Assembly: GCA_963747715.1 (NCBI GenBank)
Contig: CAVVGB010000009.1
Location: 372,001 to 436,000 of the forward strand
Length of the DNA stretch: 64,000 bases
Origin: CAVVGB01 sp963747715
GTDB taxonomy: Bacteria > Actinomycetota > Thermoleophilia > Gaiellales > Gaiellaceae
Direction: 5' to 3'
Under the pieces are notes generated by a model, which saw nothing but the letters and a program-made list of their open reading frames with translations, was not told where the DNA came from and ran no database searches. Position 1 is the first letter of the stretch, and every line of letters starts with the position of its first letter. The position numbers and the translations under genes are program-made. This document shows positions 7,856 through 16,876 of this stretch, piece after piece.

Positions 7856-9075
7856 AGCGTGGCGACCGCCTCGTCGACGGACGAAACCTTGACGTCGTCC
7901 TGGCCACTCCGACGAACGGTCACGCCGTCCTGCCCGACGATGACGACGGCCTTCGCACCCAGGCGCTGCGCGTGGGTCAGCTGGCCCTTCAGCGAGCGGC
8001 CCGCGTAGTCCGTCTCACACGCGCGACCTTCGCTTCGCAGGCGAGCGAGCACCGGGAGGATGTCGGCGCGGCGCTCGGCGGAATCGAGGGCGAAGAAGAC
8101 CTCGATCTCCTCGGGCTCTTCCGGCTGCGATTCGATCGCGAAGTGCAGACGCTCGATGCCCGCGCCGAAGCCAACACCCGGGGTCGGCGGCCCTCCGATC
8201 TCCTCGATGAGATAGTCGTAACGGCCTCCGCCCGAGATCGTGCTCTGCGCGCCCGCTTCGGGGCCGACGAACTCCCAGGTCGTGCGCGTGTAGTAGTCGA
8301 GCCCGCGAACGAGCGTCGGCGCGAGCTCGTAGGGGACGCCGTATGCGTCGAGCACGTTCCGGGCGGCGGCGAAATGCTCGGCGCACGCGTCGCAGAGCGA
8401 CTCCCCGATCTTCGGCGCAGCGGCGAGTGCTTTTTGCACGCGTTCGTTCTTCACGTCGAAGACTCGCAACGGGCTCGTCGTGCGCTTCTGCCGAGCCTCT
8501 TCGTCAAGCTCTCCGTCGTGCTCGTCGAGCCACTGCGTCAGCCGCTCGATGTAGGCGGGGCGACACTCGCGGTCGCCGATCGAATTCAGGAGCAGGGTGT
8601 AGTCACTCACCCGGAGCCGTTTGAGAAGCGTGTCGTAGAGCTGGATGAGCTCGGCGTCGACGGCGGGATCATCGGATCCGATCGCCTCGACGGAAAGGTG
8701 CCAGTGCTCGCGATAGCGCCCGCGCTGCGGACGCGCGTACCGGTACATGGGAACGAGCGTGTAGAGCTTCTGCGGCTGAGGCTCCCGGTGCAGGCCGTGC
8801 TCGATGTAGGCCCGGCAGATCGGCGCGGTCCCTTCGGGCTTGAGCGTCAGCGACCGGTCGCCACGATCGGTGAAGGTGTACATCTCCTTCTGCACGACGT
8901 CGGACCCGCTCCCGGACGTGCGTGCGAAGAGCTCGGTGTCCTCGAAGACGGGCGTGGCGATCGGCCGGTAGCCGTACAGCCGGCAGAGGCGCTCCGCCTC
9001 GCCGAGGATCCGCTGCCAGTGGGGCCAGTCTTTCTCGAGGACGTCGTGCGTGCCGGGCGGTGCTTCGAACTTCAC
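7852..9075 (-). CDS. hisS: Histidine--tRNA ligase
   Basis: Charges tRNA-His. 407 residues. Motif 1 region (LFARTSGSGSDVVQKEMY), motif 2 (TLKPEGTAPICRAYIEHGL then VPMYRYARPQRGRYREHWHL), the histidine-binding HisA loop LVRGLDYYTRTTWEFVG and motif 3 GVGFGAGIERL are all present, followed by a C-terminal anticodon-binding domain (about residues 320-407). GTG start overlapping the stop of the upstream metallo-hydrolase gene by four bases. The order hydrolase-hisS-aspS is frequent in actinobacteria. Confidence 0.96.
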   Translation of the reverse strand: MKFEAPPGTHDVLEKDWPHWQRILGEAERLCRLYGYRPIATPVFEDTELFARTSGSGSDVVQKEMYTFTDRGDRSLTLKPEGTAPICRAYIEHGLHREPQPQKLYTLVPMYRYARPQRGRYREHWHLSVEAIGSDDPAVDAELIQLYDTLLKRLRVSDYTLLLNSIGDRECRPAYIERLTQWLDEHDGELDEEARQKRTTSPLRVFDVKNERVQKALAAAPKIGESLCDACAEHFAAARNVLDAYGVPYELAPTLVRGLDYYTRTTWEFVGPEAGAQSTISGGGRYDYLIEEIGGPPTPGVGFGAGIERLHFAIESQPEEPEEIEVFFALDSAERRADILPVLARLRSEGRACETDYAGRSLKGQLTHAQRLGAKAVVIVGQDGVTVRRSGQDDVKVSSVDEAVATL

Positions 9076-9710
9076 CGCAGCGTGCGAAGCTCGGTGAGAA
9101 ACGGGTTCTCGGCGGCCTCGCGGCCGAGCGTCGTCTCTGGCCCGTGGCCCGAGTAGACGATCGTGTCGGGCGGGAAGCGCTCGAAGAGCGCCGCGACCGA
9201 CTCGAGGAGCGTGTCCCAGTCGCCGCCCGGAAGGTCGACGCGCCCGACGCCGCTCGCGAAAAGGAGATCACCGGAGAAGAGACAGCCGTCGGCCGCGTAC
9301 GCGAGATGGCCGGGCGAGTGCCCGGGGATCGAGACAACCTCGAACGCGATGCCGGCAAGCTCGAGCGTCTCGCCGCCCTCGAGGAGGACGTCGGGCGTGT
9401 AGGGGCGTAGGCCGAGCTCCGGCGGCGAGGTCGTGTCGAGGCGCTCCAGAAGGCTGCGCTCCGCGCGCGCCATGTGCACCTGTGCGCCGTTCTCCGCAGC
9501 GACCTCCGCGACGGCGCCGAGATGGTCCCAGTGCCCGTGCGTGACGAGGATGGCGACGCAGCGCGCGCCCATCGCCTCGAGCTCGCCCAGGATGCGTGGT
9601 GCGTCTCCGCCGGGATCGACGACGACCGCTTCGCCCGCGCCGGGCCTGCGGACGAGGTAGCAGTTCGTCCCGATCGGTTCGACGGAAAGCTGAATGACGT
9701 CGAGGCTCAA
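9072..9710 (-). CDS. Metallo-beta-lactamase-fold hydrolase (glyoxalase II-like)
   Basis: A 212-residue MBL-fold protein with the zinc motif THGHWDHLGAV (HxHxDH), a downstream GHSPGHL histidine, a central SGDLLFASGVGR metal-bridging Asp, and a final SGHGPETTLGRE histidine. That is the full ligand set of hydroxyacylglutathione-hydrolase-like enzymes of about this length. The substrate is not known. The first start in frame is TTG; an inverted repeat (9721-9744) lies just upstream and may control it. It heads the hisS-aspS transcript. Confidence 0.85.
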   Translation of the reverse strand: MSLDVIQLSVEPIGTNCYLVRRPGAGEAVVVDPGGDAPRILGELEAMGARCVAILVTHGHWDHLGAVAEVAAENGAQVHMARAERSLLERLDTTSPPELGLRPYTPDVLLEGGETLELAGIAFEVVSIPGHSPGHLAYAADGCLFSGDLLFASGVGRVDLPGGDWDTLLESVAALFERFPPDTIVYSGHGPETTLGREAAENPFLTELRTLR

Positions 9711-9720
9711 CGCGGAGGCT

Positions 9721-9744
9721 GAGTCTAACGACGGGGTTAGACTC
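9721..9744. promoter_or_regulatory. Perfect 9-bp inverted repeat, candidate operator between divergent genes
   Basis: GAGTCTAAC, six bases, then GTTAGACTC: a perfect dyad placed in the 44-base gap between the divergent hydrolase (minus) and cupin (plus) genes. It is too close to both starts to be an ordinary terminator. A dimeric repressor site controlling both genes is a reasonable reading; an RNA hairpin in the 5' leader is the alternative. Confidence 0.5.
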
Positions 9745-9754
9745 CTCCCGCGCG

Positions 9755-10111
9755 ATGCAGACCTGGATGCTGCCCGAGATCCAGACGCCGGGGGGAAGCC
9801 GTTCGCCGGTCGTCCTCATGAGCGAGGACGAGGCGCGCGCCGTGCTCCTCGGCCTCGACGCGGGGCAGGCGCTCGGCGAACATCAGGTCAAAGAGCACGC
9901 CTGGCTCTTCGTGGTCGAGGGGACCGCACGGATCCGTGCGGGCGGCGAGGAGATCGAGGCGCCGCCCGGAACGCTCACGCACTTCGAGCCGGACGAGCGT
10001 CACGCCGTGTCGAGCGAGAGCGGGGCGAAGCTGCTTCTCCTGCTCGCGCCCTGGCCGGGCGCCGGGCATTACCGCGGTAGCGCAAGCGCCCAAGAGCGCG
10101 CCTCCTCTTAG
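9755..10111 (+). CDS. Small cupin-domain protein
   Basis: 118 residues, a single cupin barrel. The motif region EHQVKEHAWLFVVEGTARIRAGG and the second half PPGTLTHFEPDERHAVSS give likely metal ligands of His/Glu/His type. Substrate or ligand is unknown. ATG start, divergent from the metallo-hydrolase across the inverted repeat. Its 3' end overlaps the convergent small membrane-protein gene by four bases. Confidence 0.75.
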   Translation: MQTWMLPEIQTPGGSRSPVVLMSEDEARAVLLGLDAGQALGEHQVKEHAWLFVVEGTARIRAGGEEIEAPPGTLTHFEPDERHAVSSESGAKLLLLLAPWPGAGHYRGSASAQERASS

Positions 10112-10506
10112 CGGCCCCGCGCTTTTTCCTGCCTACGCCAGAGGGCGTTGTAGATGAGCCGGTCGACGAAATAGCTGAACGGCAGGAAGAAGGCGAGGAT
10201 CACGAGCGTGTTCAAGACGACCCCGAAGATCGTGAGCTCGTTGCCGCCCGTGACGTAGAGAAAGATGAAGATGAACGGCGCGAAGATCGCCGTACGCCGT
10301 AGGGAGCGCTGGAAGGTCGGCCTCGGGACAGGCCGCCCGCGCCGGTCGATCGGACCGGAGACCTTGGCCGGTTTTCCATCCGAGACCTTCTCGCGCTCGA
10401 CCGGGCGCTCGAGTGCAACTTCCTCGCCTTCCTCGGTCTCGACGACGTACTCGTACTCGTGACGGTGCAGCTTTTGACGCCGCCGGCGCACCTTCTTGCT
10501 TGGCAT
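10108..10506 (-). CDS. Small two-helix membrane protein, basic N-terminus
   Basis: 132 residues starting at MPSKKVRRRRQKLHRHEYEY. The N-terminal 75 residues are highly charged and cytoplasmic; two membrane helices follow (AIFAPFIFIFLYVTG and FGVVLNTLVILAFFLPFSYF), then a short basic tail. The frame continues upstream, but that part has no coding character and overlaps the divergent cyclase. No known function is recognised. Confidence 0.7.
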   Translation of the reverse strand: MPSKKVRRRRQKLHRHEYEYVVETEEGEEVALERPVEREKVSDGKPAKVSGPIDRRGRPVPRPTFQRSLRRTAIFAPFIFIFLYVTGGNELTIFGVVLNTLVILAFFLPFSYFVDRLIYNALWRRQEKARGR

Positions 10507-10561
10507 GTGCCGATTATGCCCCCCTCGGCGTATCATCGGATGCAAGCAGCGGGAGAGTGAG

Positions 10562-11398
10562 ATGTTCGGGCGGAAAGCGAAGCAATCGCACGACGAGAAG
10601 TGGCGGGACGTTCTCACCGGCGAGACTCGCGGACACATCTGCTGGGCACCCTGGATGCGGCGCCTTTCGCGGGCCATCCCCTCCGACCCTCGCTGCAAGC
10701 TTTGCGACGGCCCGTTCGGCCCGCCGGGAAACATCTTGCGCGTCCTCGGGTTCGGGCCCTCCACGATCAACCGCCGGATCTGCCGCCACTGTGTCGGGGC
10801 GCTGGAGAAGAATCCGGGCGGCGCCGAGGTGGAGATTTCGTTTCTCTTCGCTGACGTCCGCGGATCGACCGCCCTCGCCGAGGGGATGAGCGCCGGAGAG
10901 TTCTCGCAGCTGATGGCCCGGTTCTACGGTGCGGCCGCACACGTTGTCGACGCTCGAAACGGCATCGTCGACAAGTTCGTCGGCGACCAGGTCGTCGCCT
11001 TGTTCATCCCGGGTTTCGCGGGATCCGATCACGCATCAGACGCGATCGACGCGGCACACGAGCTGCTCACGAAGACGGGCCACGGCGACGAGGTCCCCTG
11101 GATTCCGCTCGGGGCGGCTGTACACACGGGCGTCGCGTACGTCGGCACTATCGGCGAAGGCGACGCTCTGGACTTCACCGCACTCGGCGACTCGGTCAAC
11201 ACGGCTGCGCGCCTCGCATCGAACGCGGGCGTCGGCGAGATTCTCGTCAGCAGCACAGCGGCGTCGGCGGCCCAGCTCGACACGGCCGGCCTCGAGGGAC
11301 GGACGCTCGCGCTGCGCGGACGGGCTGAGACGGTCGAGGCGTGGGTGGCAACTCAGCGGACGCCGCCTACTGCGAAGTCCCTGGCGCCGGTCGGCTGA
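10562..11398 (+). CDS. Class III adenylate/guanylate cyclase with N-terminal Cys pairs
   Basis: 278 residues; ATG preceded by a GGGAGAG-type ribosome site. The catalytic domain (about residues 90-260) has both metal aspartates (FLFADVRGST and KFVGDQVVALF), the substrate Lys in IVDKFVGDQ, LDFTALGD with the base-selecting Asp, and the transition-state Asn and Arg in SVNTAARLAS. All key residues for an active homodimer are present, and Lys/Asp favours ATP. The N-terminal 80 residues carry two CxxC pairs (CKLC and CRHC) that could bind zinc or an Fe-S cluster. No membrane segment is seen, so it is probably a soluble sensor cyclase. Confidence 0.88.
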   Translation: MFGRKAKQSHDEKWRDVLTGETRGHICWAPWMRRLSRAIPSDPRCKLCDGPFGPPGNILRVLGFGPSTINRRICRHCVGALEKNPGGAEVEISFLFADVRGSTALAEGMSAGEFSQLMARFYGAAAHVVDARNGIVDKFVGDQVVALFIPGFAGSDHASDAIDAAHELLTKTGHGDEVPWIPLGAAVHTGVAYVGTIGEGDALDFTALGDSVNTAARLASNAGVGEILVSSTAASAAQLDTAGLEGRTLALRGRAETVEAWVATQRTPPTAKSLAPVG

Positions 11399-11406
11399 CC
11401 GGCGCC
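11383..11406. terminator. Strong hairpin between convergent cyclase and hutI
   Basis: A perfect 10-bp stem (GGCGCCGGTC / GACCGGCGCC) with a four-base loop overlaps the cyclase stop codon. There is no T tract. Its position between convergent genes suggests a bidirectional terminator. Confidence 0.55.
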
Positions 11407-11435
11407 GGCTGATTACCCGCCGGCCCGGCGGAGTC

Positions 11436-12653
11436 TCAGCGCTCCCACACCAGTGCGCCGTCCTTCACGGCGAGCGACACGAGGTCCCCGCCGAAGTGGT
11501 ACGCGAGATGCCGCCAGTCGGGCGCGTCGATGAGGACGACGTCGGCGTTGAACCCCGGGGCGAGACGGCCGAGGCGATCGCTCCGTCCGAGGACATGCGC
11601 CGCGTTGACCGTGCAGGCGGCCAGCGCCTCGGCCGGCGACATCCTCAGCTGCGTGCACGCGAGGCTGCAGACGATCGGGAGGCTCTCGCAGAACGCGCTG
11701 CCCGGATTGAAGTCCGTCGCGAGGGCGACGGTGGCTCCGGCGTCGACGAGATCGCGCGCGGGCGGCATCGGCCGGCCGAGCATGAGCGCCGCGACCGGGA
11801 GAAGCACGGCTGCGACCGCACCGTCCGCCAGTGCGCGCACGCCGTCCTCGCCGGTCGCCTCGAGATGGTCGACACTCGCCGCGCGCAACTCGACGGCGAG
11901 GCCGATTCCACCCCCCTCCGTGAACTGGTCCGCGTGCAGGCGCAGGCGCAGTCCCGCGTCGCGGCAGGCCTCGAGGTAGCGCCTCGCCTGGGCGGCGTCG
12001 AACGCGCCGCGTTCGAGGAAGACGTCGACCGCCTCGGCGATCTCGGCGGCGGCGGGCAGAACCTCCCGCAGCGCGAAGTCGAGGTAGGCGTCGGCGTCCT
12101 CGAACTCCGGCGGCACCGCGTGCGCGCCGAGCCACGTCGGAATCCCCCCGGCAGCCTTGACCGCGCGCAGCATCGCGAGCTCGGTGTCGCGGTCGAGACC
12201 GTAGCCCGACTTGGCCTCGAATGTCGTCGTGCCGTGGGCGAGCATCCATCCGCGGTGGCGCTCGACGGCGGCGGTCAGGGCCTCCTCACCCGCCGCACGC
12301 GTCGCCTCGACGGTCGAGAGGATCCCGCCCCCCGCCGCGTGCAGCTGCTCGTAGCTCGCACCGCGTGCGCGCAGGTCGAACTCATGCACGCGGTCACCCG
12401 CGAAGCACGCGTGCGTGTGGCAGTCCACGAGTCCCGGCAGGGCGCAGCGGCCGCGACCGTCGACCTCGACGGCGTCGCCCGGAGGCGCGGCGAGCTCGCT
12501 CATCGAGCCCACGTCGACGATGCGGCCGTCTTCGCACAAGACATACGCGTCCTCGTACACGGTGACCTCACCGAGCGCGGGACCGCGCAGCGGCGCGTCC
12601 GCGCCCGCGGGCGTGACGACCTGCGCGAGGTCGCGGATGAGGAGCGTCGCCAC
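11436..12653 (-). CDS. hutI: Imidazolonepropionase
   Basis: Third step of histidine degradation: opens 4-imidazolone-5-propanoate to N-formimino-L-glutamate. 405 residues from a GTG start nine bases after hutU. Amidohydrolase-fold metal ligands are visible as DCHTHACFAGDR near the N-terminus, LRLHADQFTEGG, VDHLEATGEDG, and the catalytic ATDFNPGSAFCESLP. The SGYGLD loop (AKSGYGLDRDTELAM) is family-specific. The frame is open into hutU upstream, but family length and the GTG at 12653 fix the start. Confidence 0.94.
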   Translation of the reverse strand: MATLLIRDLAQVVTPAGADAPLRGPALGEVTVYEDAYVLCEDGRIVDVGSMSELAAPPGDAVEVDGRGRCALPGLVDCHTHACFAGDRVHEFDLRARGASYEQLHAAGGGILSTVEATRAAGEEALTAAVERHRGWMLAHGTTTFEAKSGYGLDRDTELAMLRAVKAAGGIPTWLGAHAVPPEFEDADAYLDFALREVLPAAAEIAEAVDVFLERGAFDAAQARRYLEACRDAGLRLRLHADQFTEGGGIGLAVELRAASVDHLEATGEDGVRALADGAVAAVLLPVAALMLGRPMPPARDLVDAGATVALATDFNPGSAFCESLPIVCSLACTQLRMSPAEALAACTVNAAHVLGRSDRLGRLAPGFNADVVLIDAPDWRHLAYHFGGDLVSLAVKDGALVWER

Positions 12654-12661
12654 CCGCAGCG

Positions 12662-14359
12662 CTACGCGCCGCCGGGAAGACCGAGCCCGTGCTCGCGCGC
12701 AGCCGCGACGGCTTCGTCGTAGCCCGCGTCGGCGTGACGAAGCACACCGGTGCCCGGATCGGTCGTCAGCACGCGCTCGAGTCGTTCCGCCGCCTCGTCC
12801 GTGCCGTCTGCGACGACCACCATGCCCGCGTGGATCGAGTTGCCGATCCCGACGCCGCCGCCGTGGTGGACGCTGACCCACGTCGCGCCGGCGGCCGTGT
12901 TGAGGAGCGCGTTCAGGATCGGCCAGTCCGCGATCGCGTCGGAGCCGTCGAGCATCGACTCGGTCTCGCGATACGGCGAGGCGACCGAGCCCGAGTCGAG
13001 GTGATCGCGGCCGATGACGACGGGAGCGCTCACCTGCCCGCTCCGCACGAGCTCGTTGATCGCCAGGCCGGCCTTGGCGCGGTCGCCGTAGCCGAGCCAG
13101 CAGATGCGAGCGGGGAGCCCCTGGAACGCGACCCGGTCGGACGCGAGCTCGAACCACCGCTGCAACAGAACGTCGTCGGGAAAGAGGTCTCGCAGCGCCC
13201 CGTCGATCGCGGCGATGTCCTCGGGATCCCCCGACAACACTGCCCAGCGAAAAGGACCGACGCCGCGGCAGAAGAGGGGCCGGATATAGGCCGGGACAAA
13301 GCCCGGGTATGCGAAAGCGTCCGTTACGCCGGCCTCCTGCGCCTCCCCTCGTAGGTTGTTGCCATAGTCGAAAACATACGAACCGGCGCGGACGAACTCG
13401 AGCATCGCCTCGACGTGCTTCGCGATCGACTCCCGCACGCGCCCGAGGTACTCGCTTTGGTCATGCGTTCGCAAGGAGGCGGCCTCGTCCACTGAGAGAC
13501 CCGACGGGATGTAGCCGTTGAGCGGATCGTGCGCCGCCGTCTGATCCGTGACGAAGTCGAAGCTCTCACCGCGGCGTGCGAGCTCCGGCACGACGTCGGC
13601 CGCGTTCGCGAGCAATGCGACCGACAGCGGTTGCCGGTCCGCCGCCGCCGAGCGCACGCGCGCCAACGCATCGTCCAACGAGTCCGTCCTCTCGTCGAGG
13701 TAGCGCGTCTCGATGCGCCGCCTGATCCGGTCCGGATCGACCTCGATGCACAAGATCGCCGCCCCGGCCATGGTTGCGGCGAGCGGCTGCGCGCCGCCCA
13801 TGCCGCCGAGCCCGGCGGTCAGGATTGTCCGTCCGCGCAGGTCGGGCGACCCGAAGTGCGTCTCCCCCGCCGCGGCGAACGTCTGGTACGTCCCCTGCAG
13901 AATTCCCTGCGTGCCGATGTAGATCCAGCTCCCGGCCGTCATCTGCCCGAACATCGTCAGCCCGAGGTCCTCCAGCCGGCGGAACTCCTCCCAGGTAGCC
14001 CAGCGCGGAACGAGCAGGGCGTTGGCGATCAGGACGCGCGGTGCACCCGCGTGCGTCGTAAACACCCCGACCGGCTTGCCGCTTTGCACGAGCAGCGTCT
14101 CGTCCTCGCCGAGCGCGAGGAGTGAGCGCACGAGAGCTTTGAGCGCGTCGTGGTTTCGCGCCGCCTTGCCGGTGCCGCCGTACACGACCAGCTCTTCCGG
14201 CCGCTCCGCCACCTCGGGGTCGAGGTTGTTGAGGAGCATGCGAAGCGGCGCCTCCGTCTGCCACGAGCGCGCGTTGAGCTGCGCGCCCCGCGGCGCACGG
14301 ATCGAGCGCAAGTCGCCGCAGAGCTCTTCGACGAGCGCGTCGACGGAGCGAACGCTCAC
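12662..14359 (-). CDS. hutU: Urocanate hydratase
   Basis: Second step of histidine degradation: urocanate to imidazolonepropionate, using tightly bound NAD+. 565 residues, the usual length. The N-terminus GARGAQL-type start leads into a Rossmann domain (TAGLGGMGGAQPLAATMAG), and the conserved catalytic region ARICWLGYGDRAKAGLAIN has the family Cys. The segment HHGGGVGIGNSIHAG near the C-terminus is also diagnostic. Overlaps hutH by four bases; hutI follows after eight bases. Confidence 0.96.
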   Translation of the reverse strand: MSVRSVDALVEELCGDLRSIRAPRGAQLNARSWQTEAPLRMLLNNLDPEVAERPEELVVYGGTGKAARNHDALKALVRSLLALGEDETLLVQSGKPVGVFTTHAGAPRVLIANALLVPRWATWEEFRRLEDLGLTMFGQMTAGSWIYIGTQGILQGTYQTFAAAGETHFGSPDLRGRTILTAGLGGMGGAQPLAATMAGAAILCIEVDPDRIRRRIETRYLDERTDSLDDALARVRSAAADRQPLSVALLANAADVVPELARRGESFDFVTDQTAAHDPLNGYIPSGLSVDEAASLRTHDQSEYLGRVRESIAKHVEAMLEFVRAGSYVFDYGNNLRGEAQEAGVTDAFAYPGFVPAYIRPLFCRGVGPFRWAVLSGDPEDIAAIDGALRDLFPDDVLLQRWFELASDRVAFQGLPARICWLGYGDRAKAGLAINELVRSGQVSAPVVIGRDHLDSGSVASPYRETESMLDGSDAIADWPILNALLNTAAGATWVSVHHGGGVGIGNSIHAGMVVVADGTDEAAERLERVLTTDPGTGVLRHADAGYDEAVAAAREHGLGLPGGA

Positions 14360-15903
14360 GCGAGCGCCCCCGCGTCGCGCTCGACCGCCGCGACGAGCTC
14401 GCCCGAGCCGATCGCGGTCGCCAGCCGTTCGATGTCCGTTGCAAGCGGGCGATCCTCGAACACGGTCGGCGACAACGTGCGAACGAAGTCGTGCGCGGCG
14501 CGGCCACCGACGCCGGGCTCGAGCGGAGCGAGAAACTCAACGGCCTGCGCCCCGGCGAGCAATTCGATCGCGAGCGTGCGCTCAACGTTTGCCACCACGG
14601 TCCAGCACTTGAGCGCGGAGGCGTTCCCCATCGACACATGATCTTCCTGTCCGGCGCTCGTCGGGATCGAGTCGACGCTCGCCGGATGACACAGAACCTT
14701 GTTCTCGCTCACGAGCGCCGCCGCCACGTACTGGGGGATCATGAAGCCCGAGTTCAGCCCGCCGTCGTGCGTGAGGAACGCGGGTAGACCGTCGGAGAGC
14801 GACGGATTCACGAGTCGCTCGATGCGCCGCTCTGAGATGGACGCGAACTCGGCGAGCGCCATGGCGAGCGCGTCGAGCGCGAACGCGAGCGGCTGGCCGT
14901 GGAAGTTCCCGTTCGACATGAGCTCGTCTTGCTCGGCGATGACGAGCGGGTTGTCGGTGGCAGCGTTCAGCTCGATCGCGATCGTGCGCTCGGCGTACTC
15001 GAGAATGTCGCGGCTCGCACCGTGCACCTGTGGCGCGCAGCGAAGCGAGTACGCGTCCTGCACCTTGTCGCACCAGCGGTGCGCCTCGATGACCGCGGAT
15101 CCTTCGAGCAGTTGGAGGACGTTGGCGGCCGCCGCGACCTGGCCCGGCAGCGGGCGCAGCGCGTGCACCTCCGGCAGAAAGCTCACGCGCGAGGCTTGTA
15201 GAGCCTCGACGGACAGCGCGCACGCGATATCGGCTGTCTTCGCGAGCCGCCGGGCGCGAACCAGCGCTAGCGCGCCGACAGCCGCCATGAACTGGGTCCC
15301 GTTGATGAGCGAGAGACCTTCCTTTGCGTGCAGGCGGACCGGCTCGAGACCGGCGCGCGCCAGCGCATCGGCCCCGCTCAGCTCCTCCCCGTCCACGACC
15401 GCTCGGCCCTCGCCCACGAGCGGAAGCGCGAGATGCGCGAGGGGCGCGAGATCACCCGACGCGCCGACGGAGCCGCGGCTCGGCACGACGGGCACGACGT
15501 CGCGGTTCACGCACTCGAGCAGCAGCTCGACCACCTCGGGCCGCGCGCCCGAGTACCCCTTCGCCAAAGCGTTCGCACGGAGGAGCATGGCGGCCCGAAC
15601 GACCTCGTGCGGATACGGCTCGCCGACACCGCACGCGTGGCTTCGCAACAGCCGGAGCTGCAGCTCCTGCGAGAGCTCGAACGGGATGGAGCGCTCGACG
15701 AAGCGGCCGAAGCCCGTGTTGATGCCGTACGTGTGCTCGCCAGAGCTCTCGCTCGCGCGCCGGTCGACGAGCTCGCGCGCCGCGCGCATCTTCTGCACGC
15801 TCGCCTCCGAGAGCCCGGCCTGCGCTCCCTCGACCGCGACGGCCCAGACATCGTCGAGCGTCAGGTCGTCGCCCGTCAGCAAAACCGCCGTCGCCAGCGC
15901 CAT
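14356..15903 (-). CDS. hutH: Histidine ammonia-lyase
   Basis: First step of histidine degradation: L-histidine to urocanate plus ammonia. 515 residues. The MIO prosthetic group forms from Ala-Ser-Gly at residues 148-150 in RGSVGASGDLAPLAH; the catalytic Tyr is in TYGINTGFG at about residue 59. The later segment GNFHGQPLAFALDALAMAL and the QEDHVSMGNASALK stretch are typical of the family. ATG start six bases after ftcD; the stop overlaps the hutU GTG. Confidence 0.96.
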   Translation of the reverse strand: MALATAVLLTGDDLTLDDVWAVAVEGAQAGLSEASVQKMRAARELVDRRASESSGEHTYGINTGFGRFVERSIPFELSQELQLRLLRSHACGVGEPYPHEVVRAAMLLRANALAKGYSGARPEVVELLLECVNRDVVPVVPSRGSVGASGDLAPLAHLALPLVGEGRAVVDGEELSGADALARAGLEPVRLHAKEGLSLINGTQFMAAVGALALVRARRLAKTADIACALSVEALQASRVSFLPEVHALRPLPGQVAAAANVLQLLEGSAVIEAHRWCDKVQDAYSLRCAPQVHGASRDILEYAERTIAIELNAATDNPLVIAEQDELMSNGNFHGQPLAFALDALAMALAEFASISERRIERLVNPSLSDGLPAFLTHDGGLNSGFMIPQYVAAALVSENKVLCHPASVDSIPTSAGQEDHVSMGNASALKCWTVVANVERTLAIELLAGAQAVEFLAPLEPGVGGRAAHDFVRTLSPTVFEDRPLATDIERLATAIGSGELVAAVERDAGALA

Positions 15904-15909
15904 TTGCGG

Positions 15910-16806
15910 TCAGTCTAGTCCGGCGTTCTCGAGCAACCTGAGCTCGAGCACGCGGCTCGGGTCGAAACCGTCGATCCGGAGCAGCGACCCGGCCGCCGCG
16001 ACCGCGGCGCCCGCTGGCATGAGGCCGACGAGCTCGCTACCTACCACCTGGGCGCCGCGCGCTTCGGCTTCACTGACCACGCGAGCGACGATCTCATGAA
16101 GGGCCGCCGCCTCCCAGTCGGTCACGTTCATGCTCACCTGGATGAGCCCGGCCTTGGGTAGGTCCAGCCCGAGCGCGCGCACGCCGGGGAAGCCGCCGTC
16201 CCGCTCGCGCACGAGCCGCGCGATGTCGCGCGCGATCTCGACGTCCTCGGCGCGCAAGTTGACGTTGAACGCGATCAGCGGCCGCCGCACCCCGAGCACG
16301 ACACCGCCGGCGCTCGGGTGCAGACGGCCGGGCCCTCGGTCGGGCGCGAGCTCGCCGGAATCGATGCGGCGTTGCAGCTCCTCGGGCCCTCCTCGGCGAA
16401 AGAACGCCGGCTCGCGTCCGTCCTCCGTCAGGCGGCCGTAGAAGAAGACGGGGAGCTCGAGCTCGTCCGCGATACGGTTCGCGAGCGTGAGCGCGGCCTG
16501 GCGCGCGCGTGATTCATCCTCGGGCCTGAGCGGCACGAGCGGAACCACGTCGGCAGCGCCAATGCGCGGATGCGCGCCCTCGTGCCGGCCGAGGTCGATC
16601 CGGTCACGCGCGCAGCGGATGCCGGCGAGGAGCGTCTCGACAAGCTCGTCCGCGGAGCCGACGAGCGTGTAGACGGAACGATGGTGATCCCAGTCGACGT
16701 GAACGTCGAGCAGCCGCGCCGGCCGGGACATCGCCTCGCGCAGGGCCGTAAGCGCCGTCTCGTCGCGCCCCTCCGAGAAGTTGGGGACCGACTCGAGCGG
16801 AAGCAC
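15910..16806 (-). CDS. ftcD: Glutamate formimidoyltransferase (no cyclodeaminase domain)
   Basis: Transfers the formimino group from formiminoglutamate to tetrahydrofolate, the last step of this branch. 298 residues from a GTG start. The N-terminal signature ESVPNFSEGRD and RHEGAHPRIGAADVVPLVPL are clear, followed by the C-terminal formiminotransferase subdomain (FNVNLRAEDVEIARDIARLV, QVSMNVTDWEAAALHEIV). The cyclodeaminase half found in bifunctional FTCD is absent and no separate cyclodeaminase gene lies in the window. It leads the four-gene hut operon, transcribed away from the ABC exporter across a 70-base gap that must hold both promoters. Confidence 0.92.
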   Translation of the reverse strand: MLPLESVPNFSEGRDETALTALREAMSRPARLLDVHVDWDHHRSVYTLVGSADELVETLLAGIRCARDRIDLGRHEGAHPRIGAADVVPLVPLRPEDESRARQAALTLANRIADELELPVFFYGRLTEDGREPAFFRRGGPEELQRRIDSGELAPDRGPGRLHPSAGGVVLGVRRPLIAFNVNLRAEDVEIARDIARLVRERDGGFPGVRALGLDLPKAGLIQVSMNVTDWEAAALHEIVARVVSEAEARGAQVVGSELVGLMPAGAAVAAAGSLLRIDGFDPSRVLELRLLENAGLD

Positions 16807-16876
16807 CGCGGAAGGATAAGCCGGGGCTCGTGTTTTAGGCAGGAAGCGCGTAACTACACTCGCCGTTAGAGAGGTA

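Noticed and set aside
6083..8008. Long plus-strand frame of about 640 codons
   Set aside because: Antisense of aspS, which carries all class II motifs on the minus strand.
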